A stretch of DNA of 64,000 nucleotides from Gigaspora margarita. Lineage: Eukaryota > Glomeromycota > Glomeromycetes > Diversisporales > Gigasporaceae. Within the stretch, counting starts at the first letter, position 1, and each line of letters opens with the position of its first letter. The stretch spans positions 871,995 through 935,994 of the forward strand of contig WTPW01000020.1 in NCBI GenBank assembly GCA_009809945.1. The letters run 5' to 3'. A program made the position numbers and the translations under genes. Of this stretch, positions 57,840-64,000 are shown piece after piece. The notes under the pieces were generated by a model. The model did no database searches, was not told the origin of the DNA, and saw nothing but the letters and a program-made list of their open reading frames with translations.

Positions 57840-58648
57840 ATTAAGGTACTTGATAAGAATACCATACTGACTTCTTTGGATCTTAAAAATAATAAACTTG
57901 GATCAGATGGTGGAAAATCATTAGCAAATGCACTTTGTAAAAACAATACTCTGAAATATTTGAACCTTCGATATAGTAAACTTGGATCAGATGGAGGAAA
58001 AGCATTAGCAGATGCTTTTTGCAAGAACACTGCATTAACTTCATTGAATCTTGATAATAATAATCTTGGATTAGACTGAGGAAAATCATTAGCAGATGCA
58101 CTCTGCAAGAACACTACTTTGACTTCTCTGATTCTTTTTAATAATAATCTTGAATCAGACGGAGGAAAAGCATTAGCAAACACACTTTACTATAACACTA
58201 CATTAACTTTTTTGGATCTTGGTGAGAATAAATTTGGATCAGAAGGAGGAATAGCATTAGCAGATGCACTTTGCAAAAACACCACGCTGAAAGTATTGCA
58301 TCTTAATAGTATGATCTTGGAAAAGAAGGAGGAAAAGTACTATCCAACGCACTTTGCAAGAACACCACGTTGAAAGAATTGCATCTTAATAGTAATCATC
58401 TTGGAACAGAGGGAGGAAAAGCGCTAGCAGATGCACTCTGCAAGAACACCGCAATGAAAGAGTTGCATCTTAATAGTAATAATCTTAGGACAGAAGGAGG
58501 AAAGGCATTAGCAGTTGCGATTTGCAAGAATACCACGCTGAGAAAGTTGTATCTTCATGATAATGATCTTGGAACAGAAGGAGGAAAAGCATTAGAAGAT
58601 GCACTTTGCAAAGAACACAACATTAACTTATCTTGTTCTTACACATAA
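57840..58648 (+). pseudogene. Nine ribonuclease-inhibitor-type leucine-rich repeats, broken frame
   Basis: Nine 28-residue units of the pattern TSLDLKNNKLGSDGGKALAD-ALCKNTTL are encoded by 84-base DNA repeats. The frame is shifted relative to the kinase stop, carries a TGA at 58077-58079 (unit 3), loses one base near 58311 (unit 6) and gains one near 58610 (unit 9). RNI-type repeats form curved protein-binding surfaces and are the sensing part of many NLR proteins. The direct continuation from the kinase suggests one original kinase-LRR gene. Either it has decayed or the repeat-rich sequence has base errors. Confidence 0.8.
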
Positions 58649-59107
58649 TGATATGGTCTCTATAAAATCAAACAATCCAAATTTAAAAATTTTACAATAA
58701 ACATAAGCATTTGAAAATAAAAAGTAAATAAATAGAATATAGATAGAAAGATGGCATTAAATTTAACACAATATATTGAAATTAAATTACAATTTATGAC
58801 AAAAAAAGAGCAATATATATTATGGTTGTTCTTATAATTAATAGACAACTAATATAAAATCATACGGCAGAATAAACTTTATCGGTATTTTTCGATAATT
58901 ATCCGTTTATTATTCAGTATTTGAAATTTTATAAATTTTATGCACATGTAAATTATCAGAATTATTTTAATCCGTTGTTATACTTAATTGCCATTGATTT
59001 TGTCACCTTGTGGTCACGAATGTCCCCAAATCACATTTTCGGAATTATTAACTATATAAATGCTCGTCAGTTACACTAGTTTTTATTGGATTCTAATATT
59101 TCTGTTA
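58649..59107. other. Non-coding stretch downstream of the LRR units
   Basis: No gene or clear repeat recognised. Confidence 0.45.
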
Positions 59108-59226
59108 GGTCTCATATATCTATTATAACCTATATTGCATATTGTTTAACTCTATCTTACTACCAGATATATTGTGTCGAGTATAAATATTAGATAGCTT
59201 AGATATAGATATAACATATGAGAACC
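59108..59226. mobile_element. Tiny Tourist-like MITE
   Basis: GGTCTCATAT and ATATGAGAACC are inverted ends, flanked by TTA at 59105-59107 and 59227-59229. A TTA triplet duplication is typical of PIF/Harbinger (Tourist) elements. The element is only 119 bases. Confidence 0.55.
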
Positions 59227-59274
59227 TTAGTTAACCAAAATGTTTAAATAGCACTATTACCCCGAATCGATAGT

Positions 59275-59594
59275 TTAACAAATATATTTAAAAAAGTTAT
59301 CTTTTTCGTTTTTTTTTTTTGGCGTAAGAGTTAAATGTTTAAGATTCTTACTTTCCCGTAAAAACATTGAAATCAGAGAATACCCAATAATGATTTCAAG
59401 ATTATCAATAATATAGACTTCTGGTAAAGAACAAATCCAAGTAGTGATTCCATGATATAAATTGTTGCTAACGGAGGTAACATAACTTGCATGATCAAAT
59501 AATGCTTGAATTTCTTGGAACAATGGTACAAATAAAAGTTATTAACAGAACTTGTTCTCTTTACTATGTTCTTTAAGTCAAATGAGTGACTCAC
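59275..59594 (-). pseudogene. F-box/LRR-like protein remnant
   Basis: In one frame FDLKNIVKRTSSVNNFYLYH is read; after a frame change, FQEIQALFDHASYVTSVSNN and ITTWICSLPEVYIIDNLEII follow, then SLISMFLRESKNLKHLTLTP. This pattern recalls the C-terminal part of the expanded F-box-like families of Glomeromycotina (a WICSLP segment, then a KNLKHLTL-type leucine repeat). No F-box or full repeat set is present. Tentative. Confidence 0.35.
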
Positions 59595-59599
59595 CCTAT

Positions 59600-59975
59600 A
59601 TAATAATATGATTGGTCAAATAATCTTTTGAAAATATGAAAGATGCCATTAAGTAAAGGCAGAGTTGTACGTTTTGGCTGTCCATAGCCTTTTTTGGCTT
59701 GTCCACGTTAAAATTGTCCAAACGTCCAAGATTGTTCAAAGCTTGTCCAGGCTGTTCTTAAACAACTAAATTGTATTATAATTTTCATGTACTACTGTTA
59801 AACCTTCATAAATGCAAGCTCATATGACCAAACTTTAATAATATGCATTTAAAAACAATAAGAAAATGCATATTTATAGAGATTATATATATATTTGGTT
59901 TAGGATTGACTATCTATTTAGTATTTATAGTAGACTCACTTTTGGCAGTGTTACTACATTAAGATCATATGTATA
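59600..59975. other. Non-coding stretch with TTGTCCA motifs
   Basis: Between 59670 and 59760 TGTCCA or GTCCAA occurs at least six times (for example GGCTGTCCATAGCC, CTTGTCCAGGC), like a transposon subterminal region. No partner end was found. Confidence 0.4.
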
Positions 59976-60385
59976 CTGTATAGACCCGAAATAACGCTCA
60001 CAGGCATTATTTTGAAATTCAAATCTCCCTAAAATGGCACATGTGATCTTAAATTAACGCCCATGCGCGCCCCCAAATTAATGCGCACCCATTTAGAGTG
60101 TTCAGAGTATTGTGGTGCATAATTCTGCTTATGCTAAAAAATAATTTTTTATATTGTTCTTATAAGAAATATGTGATTTAAATCATTTTTAAAATCAAAT
60201 TACAATGTAAAAAATATTTTTAGGGTGAGCAGAATAATGCACTGCAGTATTCTGGACACTTCACCCTATTAATTGGCATCTCTAAAAATCAGCCCTTATT
60301 TTGAAATAACGTACATGGGCATACTCAATATAATGCGCAGGTCAATTATTAATGTGCAGGTGGGCATTATTTCAGGTCTATACAG
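59976..60385. mobile_element. TA-flanked MITE (CTGTATAGACC...)
   Basis: CTGTATAGACCCGAAATAAC is mirrored by ATTATTTCAGGTCTATACAG, with TA at 59974-59975 and 60386-60387. Motifs CGCACCC, AATGCGC and GGGCATTA recur subterminally. Another MITE is nested in it. Confidence 0.88.
60096..60266. mobile_element. MITE nested inside the 59976-60385 MITE
   Basis: GAGTGTTCAGAGTATTGTGG and, on the other side, the complement GGGTGAAGTGTCCAGAATAC form an inverted pair of about 60 bases including GCATAATTCTGCT. TA lies at 60094-60095 and 60267-60268. Confidence 0.75.
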
Positions 60386-60720
60386 TAATTGTTTTTGCAA
60401 GTCATAAACCCAAAAAAAAATAAATTTTTTTATATAAATTACAAGATTAGTCATAATCTTGATACAATATAAAATTAAAGAATAGTTCAAACTTCACAAA
60501 TTATCCAAAATTTTTGTTTAGAAATTACCTTTCTTGCTAAATTTTACTATATAATATTTCTTATTCTTGCTCTAACTATAGACAGATACAGGATGTAGAT
60601 AAGATTTTTCAGGTTATGTAAAAAATTAACCTCTAACAAAAATTGGAACATAGAATCTTTCCTAGTTAGACAGATTTTAATCTGTATATAAGTATCAAAA
60701 ATATTTTATCTTATATTTTT
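60386..60720. other. AT-rich non-coding stretch
   Basis: No gene or repeat recognised. Confidence 0.45.
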
Positions 60721-60940
60721 TTTAATATGCATTAACACTTTTATTATTGCTTTTTTATTACTATTGCCCTCCAGATAGTGTTCTTTACATCATTGGTACC
60801 ATCTTGTTGGTGCTTTTTATGTCATTGGTTTCATCTATTTGGGTGTCATTGTTGGGTTGCACATTTCAGTGTTATTTTTTTTTTCTGTTATTGGTATCAA
60901 CTTTTCTTTTGTAGGTTTCATGCTAGTTATTCATCCCTAT
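60720..60940. repeat. Fragment of the TTGGTG-rich repeat
   Basis: CATCATTGGTACCATCTTGT, TTGGTGCTTTTTATGTCATTGG and GGGTGTCATTGTTGGGTTGC match the repeat resumed at 62830-63370. The two blocks look like one repeat split by the 61-62.8 kb segment. Confidence 0.65.
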
Positions 60941-60944
60941 AACA

Positions 60945-61210
60945 AATTGCAGCACGGAATGATACTGCAATACACAAAAAAATTTGGATATGGAACCACA
61001 CGAACCTGCACGTAAATCTATACAAGACAATGTATGAGAAAGCATGTTTACAGCACGTAAAAGGGCACAGATTCCATGCAACAGTGCACGTACTAATGTG
61101 CAATTTTATGTGTTATTGCATGCATTGTCTCATGCATATTTACGTGCAGGTAACATATAATAGTATATATCCATACATAATACATAATAACATATATCCG
61201 TATATACATT
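60945..61210. repeat. Region rich in TGCAC/GTGCA motifs
   Basis: Many variants of CTGCACG, GTGCACG and ATGCATG are present, repeated in inverse form at about 62655-62810. These may be the subterminal regions of a non-autonomous element spanning roughly 60.9-62.8 kb. Ends and target duplication were not delimited. Confidence 0.4.
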
Positions 61211-61330
61211 TATAATATTATTTTATTAACTAAATTTTATAATTTTATTAACTAAATTTTGTAATTTTTATTAATTAAATTTTATATTTTATTAACTAAA
61301 TTTTATTATTTTATTAATTAAATTTATAAT
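61211..61330. repeat. Tandem repeat, about 22-base unit
   Basis: About five copies of TTTTATTAACTAAATTTTATAA with small changes. Confidence 0.75.
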
Positions 61331-61910
61331 ACGAATACTTTAATTTAATAATTTACATGCCAAATAAGAAAATACTTTTAATTACTAAAAATCTTTTAAA
61401 AATAACCCAGCAACTAATAATATCGAAAAAAAGACAAAGTAAAGCAATAGTATCAAAATGAAAGGTTCAAAAAAAAAATTGAGATGACTACTCTAGCAAT
61501 AACTCCAATAGTAACAACTCCAATTGTGGCAACTCTAATGGCAATATCTCAAGGGAGATACTAAAATGTAATAATATACTGAAAGTAAATAAAAATTGAA
61601 GAAAAAAATAATAGTAAGAAAAAAAGCTTTAATACCTCAAAAATGATGAAAAAACATATACCAAAAATGATAGTGATTCCAAAAGAGCAACTTGCAAGGC
61701 AATAACTCCAAAGGATAACTTCAAAAACAATGATAATAACTAAAAAAAATTATATGAAAATTAGTGAGTTGTAAAAAAAAAATTATAAAAATAAAAGAAA
61801 AACAAAAAAAAATAAAATAAATAAGTAAATATTTATTTACTTACAAATCAAATGTAATTTATGCGCATCAAAGCACGGAAATTATTATTGTTAAATGCAA
61901 AAAAAAACAA
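61331..61910. other. AT-rich non-coding stretch
   Basis: Loose AACTCCAA/TAGCAATAA repeats occur at 61490-61720. No gene recognised. Confidence 0.45.
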
Positions 61911-61919
61911 AAAATAAAA

Positions 61920-62640
61920 AAGTGCGCGTCAATGCATGGAAATTATAGTCATTAAGAATATTAATGATCATTACGTTAATGCACGAAATTATGATCATTA
62001 GGATCATTAATGATCATCATGTAATTATGCATGATCGTTAAGAATCTTAATGATTATGCATATCAATGCATAAAAATTATAATCATTAAGATTCTTAATG
62101 ATATGATCGTTAAGAATCTTAACAATATGATCATTAAGAATCTTAACGATATGATCATTAAGAATCTTAATGATATGATCATTAAGAATGATCGTTAAGA
62201 ATGTTAATGGTATGATCATTAAGATTCTTAATGATATGATCATTAAGAATCTTAAAGATATGATCATTAAGATTCTTAATGATATGATCATTAAGAATAA
62301 TCGTTAAGAATCTTAACGATATGATCATTAGAATCTTAACGATATTATCATTAAGAATGATCATTAAGAATCTTAATGTTATGATCATTAAGAATCTTAT
62401 AATAATGATATGATCGTTAAAAATGATCATTAAGAATCTTAACAATTGTGCACATCAGCACACGAAAATTATGATCGTTAAGAATCTTAATGATTGTGCA
62501 CTTCAATGTACAAAATTGTGATCGTTAAGGAATCTTAATGATTGTGCACGTCAGTGCATAGAAATTATGATCATTAAGAATCTTAACGATTGTGCATATT
62601 AATGCATAGAAATCATGTGATCATAAAGATTAATACACGT
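61920..62640. repeat. Palindromic minisatellite (ATCATTAAGAATCTTAATGAT)
   Basis: Some 25 units of 20-25 bases are present. The core ATCATTAAGA-A-TCTTAATGAT is a perfect palindrome with a one-base centre; C/T variants (ATCGTTAAG) alternate with it. On both flanks the units are spaced by GTGCAYRTCARTGCAYGAAA, giving a longer period of about 60 bases. Open frames on the minus strand simply translate the repeat. Confidence 0.9.
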
Positions 62641-62829
62641 CAATATATGGATATAATACTATGCACAATAGTGCACGGATTTCAATTTTTCGTGTGATAA
62701 CGTGTATTAAATTTTTTGGATGATCAGTTTCCGTGCAGTTTCCATGCAGTGATTTTGAAACCCATGCTTACCCGCATACAATTTTGTATTTATGCATGCA
62801 TTTCTGTGTATTGAGTTTTCATAGGGCAT

Positions 62830-63370
62830 AAGTAGTTTAATTTTCTATTTTATTTCATTCTTGTGCTTTGCTTCTTTTATTTCTCACTTTTTTATAGTAA
62901 ACTCTGAAGTGCAATTTTGTTATTTATTTGTTTTTTGTAGGCTCTTTGGTGCAGTAGCATTATCCAGTTTGTGCATTTTCATCATTGGTGTTGTCCAGTT
63001 GGTGCTTTTTATATCATTGGTATATTTATTTAGATGCTATTGTTGGGTTATGCATTTTGGTATTGTTTCTATTTCTGTTACTAGTACTGACTATTGGTGC
63101 CTTTTCTTTTGTAGATTCTGTGTATTTCTTTTTAAGTAGCTTGATTTTATTTGTTCTTTCTTATGCTCATTATTTTGCACTTTCTTTAGTGAACTTTGGT
63201 TTGATTTTGTTATTCATTCATTTCTTTGGTGGACCTTGTAGTGCATTAGTATCATTCAGTTGGCGCTTTTTATATTGTTGGTGTGTTTATTTATGTGTTA
63301 TTGTTGGTCACACATTTCAATATTGTTTTTTCTCCCATCATTAGTATCAATTATTGGTGGCTCATTCTAC
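62830..63370. repeat. TTGGTG-rich repeat block
   Basis: Repeats of TTGGTGCTTTTTATATCATTGG, GCTATTGTTGGGTTATGCAT and TTTCTTTTGTAG recur every 250-280 bases (for example near 62985 and 63245), related to 60720-60940. Hydrophobic open frames here come from T-rich composition. Confidence 0.6.
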
Positions 63371-63790
63371 ATGAGCAGTTTAATTTTTTTATTTTTTCTT
63401 GTACTTTGCTTCTTTTATTTCATTACTTATTCTTTTATATTTTCTTCAGTAGTTTTATGATGCAATTTTTCATTTATTGATTTTCTTTATTCTTTCTTGT
63501 GCTTTGCTTCTTTTATTTCATTACTTATTCTTTTATATTTTCTTCAGTAGTTTTATGATGCAATTTTTCATTTATTGATTTTCTTTATTCTTTCTTGTGC
63601 TTTGCTTCTTTTATTTCATTACTTATTCTTTTATATTTTCTTCAGTAGTTTTATAATGCAATTTTTTATTTATTGATTTTCTTTATTCTTTCTTGTGCTT
63701 TGCTTCTTTTATTTCATTACTTATTCTTTTATATTTTCTTTAGTGGGCTTTATGATGCAATTTTCATTTATTCATTTTCTTCATAGTGCA
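63370..63790. repeat. Tandem repeat, 98-base unit
   Basis: TGCAATTTTT recurs at 63461, 63559, 63657 and about 63756. Units contain CTTGTGCTTTGCTTCTTTTA and TTCTTCAGTAGTTTTATGAT. Adjacent copies are almost identical, so this array is young or conversion-homogenised. A partial unit precedes it. Confidence 0.9.
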
Positions 63791-63829
63791 TTAGTATAAT
63801 CCAATTTTTGTCATTGGTGTGTTCATTTA

Positions 63830-63900
63830 GNTNTCACTNGGTCAAGNATCTCAGTATCATTTCTTCGTTATTGGTCTATAATTGGTACTCTTGTNGGTTT
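63830..63900. other. Cluster of ambiguous bases
   Basis: Five N bases lie at 63832-63895, in a further copy of the TTGGTG-type repeat. They probably mark collapsed repeat copies in the assembly. Confidence 0.6.
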
Positions 63901-64000
63901 CATGCTGGTTCTTTGTAAGTTGTTTAATTGCCTTTTTTTTAGATCGCTATAGATTTGTTTTTTATCTAATTTAAAGTTTGTTTCATTTTTACTTTATTTT

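Noticed and set aside
57815-58183. Minus-strand frame of 122 residues with repeats
   Set aside because: It is the antisense of the 84-base leucine-rich repeat units.
62025-62445. Open frames of 87-88 residues on the minus strand
   Set aside because: They are direct translations of the palindromic minisatellite and repeat the same few residues.
61920-62640. CRISPR-like regular array
   Set aside because: There are no unique spacers of constant length; the units are contiguous palindromes in a eukaryotic context and no cas genes are present.
62861-63480. Hydrophobic frames resembling membrane proteins
   Set aside because: T-rich tandem repeats read as Phe/Leu/Val in several frames at once; composition explains them.

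Overview
The window looks like a gene-poor, repeat-rich stretch of an AT-rich fungal nuclear genome, most likely an arbuscular mycorrhizal fungus (Glomeromycotina, Rhizophagus-like). The reasons are GT-AG introns of about 65-90 bases, base composition, and protein types that are hugely expanded in that group: TKL-type kinases, TPR and leucine-rich repeat proteins, TLDc and BTB proteins, F-box-like remnants and sacsin-like ATPases. The organism call is inference; no database search was made. A few N bases and N clusters show it is a draft assembly.

Layout. 1-4139 (minus): one uninterrupted reading frame for a TPR protein of at least 1,379 residues that runs off the left edge. 4140-8290: non-coding repeats. 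8.3-36 kb: remnants of an old degenerate satellite (unit about 105 bases) invaded by many mobile elements. Among these are a 6.8-kb hAT element with a dead transposase and three further insertions, a 5'-truncated LINE with endonuclease, reverse transcriptase and RNase H inside a TTAA-flanked element, and a tRNA-headed SINE with a 16-base target duplication. 36.8-42.3 kb: a second, much more decayed LINE copy broken by a foldback element and by TIR elements. 42.4-44.3 kb: a tandem array of palindromic units.

45.3-58.7 kb is the gene-bearing island. A 12-exon minus-strand gene (45268-54660) encodes a protein of about 2,700 residues with two sacsin-type GHKL ATPase modules and a C-terminal BTB-like domain. 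Divergently from it, across a 1.5-kb intergenic region carrying a duplicated CACGTG-containing block, lies a four-exon protein kinase gene (56196-57831). It is followed at once by a broken run of nine ribonuclease-inhibitor-type leucine-rich repeats that probably once formed its C-terminus. 58.7-64 kb returns to MITEs, a palindromic minisatellite and tandem repeats.

Functionally, the only genes likely to be active are the TPR protein, the sacsin/BTB protein and perhaps the kinase. The head-to-head ATPase-BTB and kinase-LRR pair is the most interesting candidate for a linked sensing or protein-quality-control locus, but any functional link is inference. Most of the rest is a record of nested transposition, reconstructed here from terminal repeats and target-site duplications read by eye.
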